A stretch of 64,000 nt of DNA, taken from Hofstenia miamia (taxonomy: Eukaryota > Xenacoelomorpha > Acoela). A model generated the notes under the pieces. That model was not told where the DNA came from, ran no database searches, and saw nothing but the letters and a program-made list of their open reading frames with translations. Where the stretch lies: NCBI GenBank assembly GCA_004352715.1, contig SCFE01000099.1, positions 441,372 through 505,371 on the forward strand. The letters run 5' to 3'. Both the position numbers and the translations under genes were made by a program. Positions 46,007 through 58,599 of this stretch are shown in pieces (the stretch's first letter is position 1; each line of letters begins with the position of its first letter).

Positions 46007-49000
46007 GAGACGAATCTCCATATCCAGTAGCCATCACTCTTCTACATTCCAGTTGAATGAGTTCCACCTCTCAGCTCAGCGATGTAGCTCATGTGTACCA
46101 TATCCTAGCTCGGTGCTTACTGAAGACAAGACACAACTCGACTTAGTCTCTATTTGTAAAGTGTACTGTATACTTGCAACCTGAATTGTTACTAGCTGAT
46201 TACTTAATATTATATTTAGCCATTACTGAAGTATATTGGCTTTAGTAAACTAATTAAATATCTAGCAGCTTCCTATCCTACATGTAATAATCGACACATG
46301 CATGCATGCTTGGTCACATTATCGTCATTAATTTAGATCTAAAACAACTTAATATAAATTCCTAAGTTTGGCTTACCAGCCGTATCTCGAATTTGTATCA
46401 TTTATACATGTAAGAGAATGATCGATAGTCATCTAAAGGTAATCCTAACCTAAGTGCACTTTCGTGGCTCGGCACAAGGAACCTAGAATCGTTCCCGTGA
46501 TGGATTCTCGCCACTACTAAACACTGATCGTTTTGCTTGACATTCAATTAGATAATCAAACCGTAGTAGAAAACAAGTAAAAGAATTCCAAAGAAATTTC
46601 TTTATCAATTGCTACAACTAAATTGAATCTATTTATAGCTAACTAGAAAAAGTACCTGTCAATTTCAAAATTGTTCGTCGCCAATATGGCTAAAAATAAT
46701 GGAAGCGATTTCGCCCCCTTCGTTTTGCTAAAATTAGTAGAATCGACAAATACTAATTCGTAATTAATTGCACTAATATTTCTTGGTTGCATTATACAAA
46801 CAAATTTAAGTTAATAATAAGTTTTATAATCTATTTCCAATCACATTTTAAATTCGATCTTAAGTTTCTTTAACTGACTTTCTTTCTTAGCAGTTTATTT
46901 GTTGGATGATGCAACATTAGTATTTTCCTATTATTTACAACTAAATTAGTTATCGAATTATGTATAGTTGTGCATATTTATACCTACATCAATTACGAAA
47001 TTTTACTATATAACTGTACAATAGTTATGCAGGTATTTAAATATGTATATGCAAAAAATATTAACTTGCAACAAGCGTCTTGCTATGCACCAAAATAAGA
47101 GGGGTTACATTGACACTGGTCCGCCAAGTGTACAATGAGGCTACTGTCATTGTTGTCATTGTTCTATTAACAATTTATACTGTCTAATACTTAAGACATT
47201 GAGTTTAATTTAAGATTCTATTGAGTGCTTGTCAAGAATTTACCACATGAAAGTGCATTTCGTGAGAGCAAACCATTTTCATGCGTTTCTTTTGAATATT
47301 AAACATCAATTAATTTAAATATGACAGATATGCTCATAGGTTAAAGAAAGCAAATGGGCTTCAGAAAAAAGTTGAAAAAATGCAGATATTTGAATCAGAT
47401 CATAACGTCATTGATTTAGCGCATATAGATAAGTGCTGAAAGGTCTCCGTTTATTACTTATGTATCAGCCACAATTTAGAAGTTAACTACAAAAAAATTT
47501 TTTAGCACTATTGAAAAATCCTTTTTTTAGATTATTATGGAATATTGATAAATGAAGATTGAAATCAAGCTCAAAATTCACTACTCATGTTAATTTCTGT
47601 TGTGATGAGTAGAGTTTTGGATTGAAAATATATATCATTAACCACTCTGAGCAGCCTTTCAAAAAAAATGCACTCTTCATTATAACCTCGAGATCGAACA
47701 TTCAATGGGATTATTCAAGGCTACTTCACAAAAAAGTATTAAGGCCTTTTAATTTTTATATGGTGCTCTGTAAATAACATTCATGAAAATTATAATATTT
47801 TTTTATTCTCTTAATTGAAAAATTCAACTCCAATCTACGCAGCAAAAATAGATAAGAAAATACGTTTTGATGAATTGGTAAATACTACAGAATGAAGAAA
47901 CCCCTCTATTGGCTTCAGCTCTATTGACTTCAGAAATCTAAAAACGTTAATCAAACGCTGCGACATTTCAATCAATTGTCTAGAGTAGAGATTTTGCTGG
48001 GCTACCACCCGCCCAACTACGCATTGCGCGTGCCCCTGCTCCTAGTTACCAACCATACGTTTGTCCAACATAAGCAAACTCGACCTCAACTTTTCCCATA
48101 GTTATAAAATAGAGTTAATCAAAATTATTGAAATGAGTTTCAGAAACAATTTGATGTTATTGCAGCTATTAGTCTAGGATAAAATATTCAAAAAACCAAA
48201 CCACAGAAAGTTATAGAAGTAAGAGATTTACACGTCAAGTATATATTCTAGCTAGAACGAATTCTACTAGATATCATGATTCATTCGTTTATGCTACTCT
48301 TTGTTACGCTTGAAACCTGGTTAAATAAAGAATTTAATCTAAATGCTTTTTTTATCTGCATTTTAAAGTTCTTTCTTGGAGGGGAAATAGAGCTTTGATT
48401 AAAAAACAGAGAATTTGCATAGAGTAACCTCTTTTGAATTACATTATATTGAGAGCAGTGTGAAAACTCTGACACAATTTAGATAAGAATGATATGCATC
48501 GTTGTGAAGAAAATGAAATCCCAATACTTTCTGGTAAAAAGAATAAGATTGGTTATTAGCGCAGAAATTATGTCAAATAGCCCGTTGGTATTTTGCAGTG
48601 AAAACGTGAACCAATCAATATATGCATTTGACAATTTAAATTAGATCGCAAGAGGCGCATCGAAAGGTGGACCACTGTTATCTATAATCAAGGTATAATG
48701 AAAAATAACACTAATGTCATTAAATGAATATGATATGCAATCGCAATTCAAATCTGCTAAAGCAAATAAATAAACAATGAGTAGGAAATTTTTGAAGTAA
48801 AATTTTTTGAGGTTTTATAAATTCACTTTTATTAATTATACTATCTCAAGATTCTTCAACAATCATGAATAATTAATTTTTAAACTTCGTTCAATTTCTT
48901 TTAAATAACCTTTCGAATTTAACGATTTCTTTATATTTTTGGAAATTTAGTGATTTATATCTTAATAAATGTAATGTTAAGAACTTTTTATACCTGTTTG

Positions 49001-50330
49001 AATTCTTGCTATATTTTGCTGCTTATTGTAATTCCATATTTTGATTTCTATATAATGTAACACAGCAACACCACTTTAATGTTATTCTTCAAGGATTAAA
49101 TTCAAGATTACATGATTTCATGTAGAAAACATAATAAAAAATATGTATTCTATTTATTAATATATTGTATGTACAAATTTGGAAAGAAAAGATCTTACAA
49201 TTGATATATTTTTAATTCACAATGATCTAAAATATAAATTTTTTAAAATTGATAACATACATATTAATTATTTATAACAAATTTTTGAATTTTCATAATT
49301 TTCAGATGCTTAAATATGTTCACTGACACTTTTAATAACAAATTGCTACCAGTTTCAATGTAGTATATTACTTAAAGCTTTTTGTTGAATTAAATTTTCT
49401 AAAGCTTATTTGTGCGTTTTTTAGAATGGATTCTTTCTGAAATTTTGTCAGTTGTGAATAAGCTGCTGCTGCATATTCCAAAATAAGAAGTTTATTATTT
49501 AAGTTAAATATTTTTTAATGAGCTACCTATAAGCTTGTGAAATAAGCAGATTTCTTTTTTGTTATATACTGAGCATTTGCTATTAAAGTAAATCAATTAT
49601 CTTATCTCTATAACATTTAAGGGTGTTCATCCATGATTAGGGTACATCAATGTGATATATCTTAATTTAAATACATGTTATTTTGAATAAATGACTATTT
49701 TTTCATGTTTCTGTGACTTGGATATGTTTTAATTAGAAATTACTGAACAAGTACAGTTGTTGTACAGATGATTGCTGGTTAGATTAAACTTTCTCTACAC
49801 CTGTAGTAATATACAGCAAGACTTGAAAAAGAGTGCAATTTACTAATTCACAAGCTTGTTGAATGATTCTCAGTAATTAGTGTTACAAAAGTAATTGTTT
49901 TGGCACTAATGAGCTTGCATCGATAACTGATTGGAATAGTATTGTCCGGAGACCATTAATCTATTCAAGGTATGATATTGCTACGCTAACTTTTAACAAA
50001 CAAATGTGCTTTCCTTTTTGTATCAAAACAGTTGGTAACTGTATTAGAAATTCTTATTAAGTTAAGAAAACTAATTAACAGACAATAAACAACTGGCGGG
50101 GGTTAGTAAAATAGAAATCATAATAAGCATGATGATTCTGCTTACATTTGGGATTTCTTTTGCTCCGAAAGCATGCTCTTTCTAAACAGATGTTTTTGAA
50201 AAACAGTCAAATCTATAAGAATGTGCATGTAGGTTAATATTTAGTGCCTTGACACATATACAATTTTACATATTTATATTATATAACGATTTCTCTCTCC
50301 AGCATACATTATATATATATATATATATAT
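46007..50330. other. 4.3 kb without supportable genes
   Basis: The first about 550 bp are less AT-rich and may be part of an LTR or an exon, but no ends or motifs prove it. A probable hAT end (complement CAGGGGCACGCGCAATGCGT) finishes at 48038 without a mate. The rest is AT-rich with chance frames. Confidence 0.45.
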
Positions 50331-50465
50331 ATAAATAGGGTGATCGGAAAAAATTTAGACAAAAATATTTTTAATTGCAAACTTTGTGTAATGAATCTTT
50401 TTAAGAAAAACCTTCGTCACGTTAATTCTATTCAGTCACATTTTTATATCGATTATTTTTTGAAG

Positions 50466-51600
50466 ATGCATTCATTGTCTGAACAGCAGCGAAGAGCTTT
50501 GAGTATAGAGCTCAAGATGAACCACCCGGACAAGTCTGTTAGTGAAATAGTTGCTCATTTTACAAGTATTGGAGCTTCAAGGCAACTGTTTACAATATAA
50601 TAAAAAAATATGAAGAAATAGGATCAATTGACAGAAAAGATGGATCTGGGCGACCAGCAGAAAAGATGACAGAAAGAAATATAAAAAATTGGTGGAAATG
50701 ATGAGTGATCCATCAAAAACTGTTAGCCAACCAGATTAAGGTAGAAAGTTTAGAATTGCGCAATCGTATGTTTGCGACGTCGTGCATGATGCAGGTCTGC
50801 AAGCATTCAAGAAACAAAGGATTGCACTCCAAAACAACTGGAAACACAGAAATTATGAATTGGCCGCCTTTATGGTAAGATCAATTACTCTGGTTCACCT
50901 GACATCATCATGGATGATGAAGGCTATTTTACTTTGTCACATCACAAACTGCCTGGAAATCAATATTAATATGCGACTACCTGTGGTAATACAAATGAAG
51001 AAGCAAATTATGCACCAATGAAGAAGTTTGAAGAGAAAATTTTTGACTGAATCGCCATCAGTAAGAATGGGCGTTACGAAGGAAATCTATGTTGAAAAAT
51101 GTTTTAAAAAAGCATACTTCCTTTCNNNNNNNNNNNNNNNNNNNNNATGAAGAAGTTTGAAGAGAAAATTTTTGACTGAATCGCCATCAGTAAGAATGGC
51201 CGTTACGAAGGAAATCTATGTTGAAAAATGTTTTAAAAAAGCATACTTCCTTTCATTAATACATACCATTCAAATAGAAACTATTTATTTTGGTCAGATT
51301 GGTTTTATCGCATTATGCCAAATTCACTCTCGACTTCACGAAGGAAAATACCATCAACTTTGTGCATGTAGATCTTAATCCTCCAGAGTGCCCTAGCCTA
51401 AGGCCTATTGAAGATTTTTAGCAAATGCTAAAGACTGTTGTCTAAAGGAAATTGGCAAGCCAGCAGTTTAAACCAGTTGAAAGGTCGAATTAAAAGATCC
51501 ATTCAAAAAGCTGATTCAGACGTTGATGGTGAATTTGATGTCTTCTCTCGTCGTGCAAGAGAACAAGGAACATTATCCAGTTTCCATTTACATTCATATT
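50466..51600 (+). pseudogene. Tc1/IS630-type transposase relic
   Basis: ATG 50466 gives MHSLSEQQRRALSIELKMNH, then PDKSVSEIVAHFTSIGASRQ, the N-terminal HTH, followed by frameshifts. At about 50890-50965, PDIIMDDEGYFTLSHHKLPG contains the first catalytic Asp region. At about 51360-51420 VDLNPPECPSLRPIEDF carries the third catalytic acid (the Glu of PIEDF). At about 51438-51530 KGNWQASSLNQLKGRIKRSI is the C-terminal helix. Frames change repeatedly and stops are present. The second catalytic region is disturbed. Confidence 0.82.
51018..51254. repeat. 108-bp duplicated flank around a gap
   Basis: 51018-51125 is repeated at 51147-51254 with one mismatch, separated by 21 N. It lies in the middle of a single-copy transposase domain, so an assembly overlap is the simplest reading. 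Confidence 0.9.
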
Positions 51601-51726
51601 TAGAAGCATATTCACCTAGTTGCTCATTTAATGAATGTTACCAAAATATGTTTTTTAGAATTTGAATAAACATTTTAAACTTTGTCTAAATTTTTTCCGA
51701 TCACTCATTTTATATATATATATATA

Positions 51727-52667
51727 GACATGTTTTTGGTCGTCGTATATGAATGTTTTGGAAATCACAAAAGCTGAAAATTACAGAGTTGGTGGAAATT
51801 TTGGTTGGTGTATACCATAAATTTAGGTGATGAATAGTTCGGAACTTGCACGTCCTTCACACTCCTCTTCATTACATTCAAATAATATAGGGGACTAGTC
51901 GGAGGAACAAAGTGAAAGATTTCAACAAGATACCAAATCATTTGAGGAGCACCACAAAAGACACATTGTAAAGAATGATTAGAGATAATCTTTGTAATCT
52001 CTTTATCAGTAGTCACGACGAAAAAGTGATCCAAATATAATTTTAGAAGAAGCACAAATTATTGAAAATAAATCCACTATACATTTTTTGAATAAATCGA
52101 TATCTGAAAATAAGCCCGTTGCTTAGAAAATAAATTCTTGTTCTTATTTCTTTGCATCATAATTTAATTAGAAAATAAAACTTTTGACTCAAAGGGATAT
52201 TGTGTGTTACATGATGCCATTAAAGCGCCATTTATTTTAGACTCTACACTAAAATTTGTTTTTTTCTCTTAGTTTTAATGAATAGATATTTCAGATTTTA
52301 GATGTATGCTAAATGACATTTTTTAGTCGTAAGCAGCAAAAGAACTGAATCCTCAGTTACATTTTGCGGGTTACTCGGGCAGGCTTTACAAACCCGTCAG
52401 ATATAACTATGCTAGTGTTATTTGAGGGAGTAATCAGGCGGGTTATATTGCATTAATTTTATGAGGTGGTTTTATTACCCTGCCAAGTGTAACTAACTGT
52501 GTGTTCCCACTATCGAATTTATGAAATGTTTACTGATATATTCATTCTATTCTAACTATAAAACCAATATTTTATTGATTTCATTCTGCGATCAATAAAT
52601 TATTGCATACAGCTTGCTTACATATCACATAAAATTTGGTATACAGTGGATATTTAATCTTTGCTAA
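51727..52667. other. No recognised gene
   Basis: A 96-codon minus-strand frame (51765-52055) contains CVFCGAPQ, but no family was recognised and no exon signals support it. Confidence 0.4.
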
Positions 52668-52882
52668 CAATGGCGTAGACAAAGGAGGACATGTTGGAAT
52701 GTACCCACGTCAGGTTTACAAAATTGATTTTGAATGGCTAAATCAAAAAATCTTCGTTAAAAAATGAAAAGTTTAACAATAAAGTTCGTGAAATTCATTT
52801 TCGTGTCTATTTTCTCAGTGTTTTCCAAATTTTTTGGTCATGACTAAATGGTCCCTGTCAGAAAATCCTACGCACGCCCCTG
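52668..52882. mobile_element. Short hAT MITE with TSD
   Basis: 215 bp from CAATGGCGTAGACAAAGGAG to CCTACGCACGCCCCTG (complement CAGGGGCGTGCGTAGG), flanked by TTTGCTAA (52660-52667) and TTTGCTAT (52883-52890). No coding sequence. Confidence 0.8.
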
Positions 52883-53347
52883 TTTGCTATATACTAACTA
52901 TGACCTTGTTAAATTTCAGCACATGCTGTTATGAGAACATATGCTACATTTTTTATTTTTGGTGATAGACTCAATTTGCTTACGTTTGCTCACACTGTGA
53001 TGCCAAACGACAGGAATATTGAATATTTTTTTCCCATTTTATATGAGCAATAGTTTCGTCAATTTGCGCTGTTGATGCTTAACAGGATTGATTTTATAAT
53101 GGGTTCTCTGGGAACAGCTCCCCACCCCATCCCAAATTTTACAACTGAAGTCGGACCGAGATATAGTTAATAAGATGAGTGAGCAGCTTTAGCAAATAAG
53201 CTTTGACGCACAACTGTAGTTTAGAGTTAGTAGTATATTAGTTGTTGAGACTGAACCTACCGGTATTCAACAACCGATTGCTAGTATCGTCGGATAAGGA
53301 TAAATATAAACCTCTTACTGTTATCAGAGGTCCCCTACCTGCACCGC

Positions 53348-53460
53348 NNNNNNNNNNNNNNNNNNNNNNNNNNNNNNNNNNNNNNNNNNNNNNNNNNNAT
53401 ATATATATATATATATATATAATATATATATATATAAATGTTTATATATATATTACGAAG
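53348..53460. repeat. Gap and (TA)n microsatellite
   Basis: 51 N followed by TA repeats with an AATATA interruption. Another TA run lies at 53681-53702. Confidence 0.9.
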
Positions 53461-53741
53461 TGTGAATAGCTTAAAACACTATGCTATCAAATACGAAAAC
53501 CGAAAACATCATTAGGAAAGACTTACAAAATTTAGTACATATAAACATGATACCTGAATATCTTGAATATCTTGAAGAGCTTTATCTTTACTCTCTGCCA
53601 ATCTTTTACTAAATTTAGTGTATTTTGAAATTCAATTGTTATTTTTTGATAAATTCATTACAGAAATATAAAATACATTTATATATATATATATATATAT
53701 ATAGTGAAACTTGGCTATCCTGAATATGTAAAGTAAACTAG

Positions 53742-53768
53742 CAGAGGTACCGGGCGTTGCCCAGGTTA
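53742..53768 (-). repeat. Helitron 3' hairpin and CTAG end
   Basis: The minus strand reads ACCTGGGCAACGCCCGGT (stem ACC-GGGC/GCCC-GGT with one bulge), seven bases, then CTAG. This is the standard Helitron 3' termination signal. Confidence 0.85.
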
Positions 53769-54299
53769 AATGTGAGAAAGTGGTATAAATTCTAATGATA
53801 AGTTGAATTAAGAGTAAAGTAAATCAAATAGATTCAAATTTGGGGAATTATCAATACTGTATTCTGACAAATGGACAATACATTCTTGAAAATTCTGACA
53901 AAATGAAACAAATTCGAGAAAATCCTGACAATAAGAAAGACAATAGAAAAAATATATATAGAGGTTATTTCTATTTCCCACTCTTGATCAACCAACATAA
54001 AGTTGACCATAAGAGAAACAGGCTGATTCAAGATTAGGACCAACAATTTTTAAAGAATGGCATTGGGCTTTGTTAATAGACATGGCAAAACTTAATTTCA
54101 ATGGATATTGTAATCTCTTAAATTAAAATGGCATGTCTGATGGTATAAGGGGAATTCTTGGAATAAATACATCTTCTCCTTTGTAGTTCCCAGTCAGTAT
54201 AGTGGCCTCCAAAATATGAGGTTGTAGATTTTTACTGTTAGTCGAGTTCCATTGCATAATTTTAGTGGCTCAAATGTTCGCAAAAGAATTATGGGTGAT

Positions 54300-57200
54300 C
54301 CGTTTTTAAGTCACAAATTGTATGGAGGGAAGCCTGGTGGTGGAATAGAATTTAGAAACTCCGCTGGGTAATGAATTGCTTGGTCTTTGTCCAATGCTGT
54401 ATCAACTGATGTATATGTTCTTACAATTCCTGGCAGTAACAGACGATCATTAATCTTATCAACAGCATCATTTGTAGGGCAAAGAAAGGCTCGTTTACAG
54501 AGCCAGTTTTGGCTTTTGTAATGTTGAGAAAGATTTGGAAATACATTTCTTTCTAAGTCTTCAATTGTGTTTAGCAAATTACCACATGGAAGTTAAATAC
54601 AACCATCAGTGACATCAGGAACAATTTCTCCATTTACAATTATCATCTGTCTAAGAATCCCCAAACAAATGCACCCTCATGTTAATGATCAGACTAANGA
54701 CATCAGGAACAATTTCTCCATTTACAATTTGAAGTAATGTTTTAGCAAATCATCTGTCTCAGAATCCCCAAACAAATGCACCCTCATGTTAATGATCAGA
54801 CTAAGCATTTTTACTGAATTCCAGATTGGTGAAGTATTTATGCATGCATTGAGTTCATCTGTCCTTGTCCCCTTGGGAACAACAGGAAGGGTTTGCTTAA
54901 AATATCTAGCCATACGAAAATTAACGTCCCCATAAATCTTTGGTTGTTTCTAAGATCTTGTAAAGTTCTATTTAGTGCTTCAAATGCAGCTTTATGAGAC
55001 ATTGTGCGCTAATCCCACACAATTAAAGTACATTCTTGCAAGATCTTTGCTGCTGTACTACGTTTGAAAATATTGCAGACAGGCGTTTCTGTCTGAGCAA
55101 GTGAAAGTGGCAATTTGAAAGCTGAGTGAGCTGTTTATTCATTTGTGAGAAGCGTTCCAGCAATGCCAAATGAAGCAACTGCCAAAGCAATGAGTTCTCT
55201 GCTTCGAACTTTTGCTAAAAGTAAATTCATAACAAATGTCTTACCTGTACCTCCAGGGGCATCAAGAAAAAACAGGTCACCTGCACCAGACTGAAAACTG
55301 TATGGCTTTAGTGTAGGCATTGTGTTGATCAGAATGTAGTCGAAGTTCATTTTCATCAATAAATTTTTGTAATTCTTTTGTATTGTAAGAGGTTTCAAGC
55401 AACATTTCATTTGATATGCTTTGATATCGTCTTTCTGACATTGGCAATCCAAATGTTTTCAGCTCTTTTCCAACCAAAGCAATGATTTTGTCTTCAATGA
55501 GTATTAAAGCTTTATTGAATATAATGTTTGACACAACAACTGGTAAGTGAGCATTTTGTCTTTGATATCTATGCAAAATGTCTTCACTTAAATCGTCTGT
55601 GTAATTATTCCAAAGATTTATAGGATTAGAAATACTGCAACTGTGAAGCATAATTGAAAAGAGATTTTGTAGATGAAATGGAGATCGGCTGACAGCTGCC
55701 TCTGAACGTGCTGGATCCCAAAGTTGGTCATCCTCAAAAAAGACCTCTTTTAAAGCAAGATTCTCTGTAAGTTTGACATGCTTGTTCATTAACTGTTTGT
55801 AAGGCTTTGAAACAGCAAGGACCTCTTACAACATGCAGTAGCATTCGCAAAAAGTAGCATTCATTGTTGTTTGGGTGAACAGTGTATATCCTACCAATGG
55901 CTTCAGATGATTTAAGGCCTGGGTGACCATCAATCTTTGATCCTTATTTACGCCTTGTCCATTTTTGGAGCTGTCATTCCAAGTAAAGTATCTTAGCACT
56001 TAATGGTAAAAAAAGTGTCATTTGCAAACACATCACTTTGACTTAATTGGAAGAAGCTGTTAATGTTGTGTCTCCAGGTGTTTGTGCCCTCTCTTGAGCA
56101 GTTTGATTTCTGAAATAAATACGTTGACCATTTTCAAGGTGAACTGCAAGGTGCACGACTGTTGGAAACCTTTCGTGAATTGGAAAGCTTAAAATTGTCC
56201 ATACTGCTTCATTGGTGCTTATGTATCTTCCCATCTGGAAGCTTTTGACTTCATTATTTGCTTTATCCTCCATACAAATACAGCCATATCTGATCCTATG
56301 TTAACATACTTACAATAAATTTAATAGACTTGACTGAATTGCAGAACTCGACATTGATGTGTGCTTTAAAAATTTTCGGTAATAAAGGACAGTGCATTAC
56401 AATCCACCTGTTGTTAACATGCACATCTCCTTTTGTGGTCTTAATAATTGCTTCATAGCCCCCAGATTCTGACTTTCTACGCTTATGCAAAAGGTACCCA
56501 TCTTCATCGGCTTGGGTTTCTGCAATGGGATAACATTTGTTACACTTGCCATCCTGCATGCATGGAGATCTCGGGTTTTGTGGTCCACATGGTCCATGAA
56601 TCATTTGTGTTTTAACAACATCATGTAAAACAAGATCTACAGATGGATCTGGAAGTTCTGCACTAATAAATGAATCAATTTGACTGGCAGATTAAGATGT
56701 GTGCAGGAGGAAGTCCTATTTTTTGCCATTCAATTGCATACATATGGCAACATTTTTGACCAAATACATGAGCCTTAGAAATAAGGTGCATTAGTTTAAC
56801 AACTTTTAACCGGAACACTCTGGCAACAATATCATGCCTATCTTGTGGTTTTTGATTAAAAAAATATTGCTCTTTGATTTCATGCCAATTCGGATTGCAG
56901 GTAAATGTGATGAAGAGATCTGGTCTTCCATACTGCCTAACATAGGTCATGGCATCTTGAGTTCTCTCATGCATGTATCTGGGTCCGCCAGTGAATGAAG
57001 ATAGTAATATGACAAATTGTCCAACCCCTGCTGCATTTCCATCTGTTTCAATAGCATCTTTGAGATGAGCATATGACTCCACCCGAAGTTTCTTTTGATT
57101 ACAAGTTTAATGTACAACGAACGCTCACTTTCAATTTTTGCATACATTTCAACCAAGAACTGGTTCAGCAAGTTGGCAAACCTCAGCAAATGATTTGAAT

Positions 57201-58264
57201 TTGATTGCCGCACCATAATGTGAAATGCATAATAAACAGATGCACTGACCTTTTTGGTTGGATGATACCTGTCTGAAGTTGGATCATACCACCTATCATC
57301 ATAACACCTATGTGTTTCCACAATTCTCTTAACAGTATTGTCCCTGTAATGAATCACTATATCTCGCTTGCCATGCTCTTGGTTTACTAGAAGGACAGCC
57401 ACCTCATTTGCAGTGGATGCAATAAATCGTCGTTCATGCTCTTCAGCTGGAACTTTGTCTGGTCGATTGACAACTTTGTAATCATTAGATGATGTTTTTT
57501 CCATTGCATATTTTATGTCTTTTACTAAATCATTGTGGCAGGGTAGCATTTCTTGGAGGGAAAGGACGATCTCAAGTTTTGTGCTCCCATAGACATTAAT
57601 GCACCTAAGCTTTGCTTAGTTTGATCTTCCAAGTTGGGCATAAAATAAATCTGAACAAATTTAGGTTGCTCATTTTGTAAGGGAAGTATGGAACCAATTT
57701 TGTGATATACTGGGCCTTGGATTTTAAATGTAGGCATAAATTCAGGCTCAACAACTTCTTTAGTAGCCCCAAATGAAGTCATTTGAAAGCATGTATTGTA
57801 CATGCGAATGTTTTCAAGAAAGTGTTAAGATTGTGTGTTCTTACCTTCAATCAAACTTGAGAGGGGTTCAGGAGGATTTGAAAGTGAGGGTAGATTGACC
57901 CTGCCATTTCAACAGCAAATTCCATCAGACTCACCTGAATACTTCATTGCATTGCAATGTGAACAGAACTTAGCTGTAATAGGCCCAATGGATATATTTT
58001 TGTCTTTTGAGTAATCCAGGCTTGGTTGATAGGAAAATGACGAGTTAGCCCTTGGAAATTTTCCTACGAGAAGTTTTCTCTGCCAAGCATTCAGTCAAAT
58101 TTCTTGTTTTTGAAGGTTTCGCCTGCCGCCTGGCAGCTGTTTGGCGCTGTTGGGCATCTTGTAACCTGGTTGTTTGTTGCCGAGGTGTTTCATTTAGTTT
58201 GGCTTGTCTAGCCTGCCGGGGCTCTGGAAGAGGATGAGGATAGATTTGTCTTTTTTTGTGGCAT
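54300..58264 (-). pseudogene. Helitron Rep-PIF1 helicase (RepHel), degraded
   Basis: The start is probably ATG 58264-58262 (MPQKKTNLSSSSSRAP), shifting frame into an N-terminal RQ-rich region (PRQARQAKLNETPRQQTTRL). The Helitron_like_N part spans 57800-56950 (MVRQSNSNHLLRFANLLNQF). The Rep core at 57080-56690 has GRPDLFITFTCNPNWHEI and YAIEWQKIGLPPAHIL: the HUH motif, normally HAH, reads PAH (CAT to CCT). At about 56310-56280 the tyrosine segment reads KFI..CKYVN with a frameshift, so the first catalytic Tyr is Phe. Domain continuation MEDKANNEVKSFQMGRYIST is at 56273-56043. The PIF1 helicase spans 55790-54310, with Walker A DAPGGTGKTF at about 55264-55238 and later CPTNDAVDKINDRLLLPG. At least eight frameshifts or stops. 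Role when intact: rolling-circle transposition by nicking and unwinding. Confidence 0.92.
54611..54805. repeat. Short duplication around a single N inside the Helitron
   Basis: 54611-54697 is repeated from 54699 with a small internal length difference (the second copy has about 20 extra bases at 54730-54750), joined by N at 54698. Probably overlapping alleles or reads. Confidence 0.85.
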
Positions 58265-58383
58265 ACAGACTCTAACCGCAAAGAAAATATATCACTTAAC
58301 TCTATGTTTGAGAAACTTTAGTGTGAGGACTAGCACTGTGTAAAGTTAATTTAAAAATGATGACAGTTTCAGACGGAATGGGG

Positions 58384-58391
58384 CTTTTATA
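58384..58391 (-). promoter_or_regulatory. TATA box of the Helitron RepHel gene
   Basis: The minus strand reads CCCC-TATAAAAG-CCCC. A TCATC initiator-like sequence lies about 30 bases downstream, and the first plausible ATG about 120 bases downstream (58264). It lies 8 bases from the heat-shock-element-like array. Confidence 0.6.
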
Positions 58392-58399
58392 GGGGCATG

Positions 58400-58592
58400 G
58401 AAATTTCCAGAAGGTTGTGGAACATTGTTGAGACTTCTAGAAAGTAGTGGAAAATTGCAGAAATTTCCAGAAAGTAGTTGAACATTGTAGACATTTCTAA
58501 AAAGTAGTGGAGCATTGGAGGACTTTTCAGAAAGTAGTGGAACATTGTAGAAATTTCCAGAAAGTAGTGGAACATTGTAGAAATTTCCAGAG
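58400..58592 (-). promoter_or_regulatory. Tandem array of seven HSE-like sites, 30-bp period
   Basis: A 30-bp unit is repeated about 6.5 times. GAAATTTCCAGAA, a perfect three-box heat shock element (GAAnnTTCnnGAA), occurs at 58400, 58460 and 58550. One-mismatch or weaker versions occur at exactly the intermediate positions: 58430 (GAGACTTCTAGAA), 58490 (GACATTTCTAAAA), 58520 (GGACTTTTCAGAA) and 58580 (GAAATTTCCAGAG). The spacer carries AGTAGTGGAACATTGT. The array sits immediately upstream of the TATA box and RepHel gene. The minus-strand frame through it (a repeated SGNFYNVPLL-type decapeptide) exists because 30 is a multiple of 3 and is not taken as a protein. Confidence 0.75.
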
Positions 58593-58599
58593 GTTAAGC

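Larger units (their letters stand above)
50338..51706 (+). mobile_element. Tc1-like element with TIRs
   Basis: The left end GGGTGATCGGAAAAAATTTA continues AGACAAA; the right complement reads GAGTGATCGGAAAAAATTTA then GACAAAG, ending at about 51706. Both ends lie beside (TA)n runs (50311-50332 and 51711-51726), fitting TA targeting. The interior holds a transposase relic and a 21-N gap at 51126-51146. Confidence 0.85.

Noticed and set aside
45798-46300. Possible solo LTR (TGTAACACCC start, GC-richer body)
   Set aside because: No convincing 3' end, no 4-6 bp target duplication, and no primer-binding site. The start also lies inside the duplicated block.
51765-52055. 96-codon minus-strand frame with CVFCGAPQ
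   Set aside because: A single Cys pair is not enough to call a zinc finger, and no exon boundaries or homologous family were recognised.
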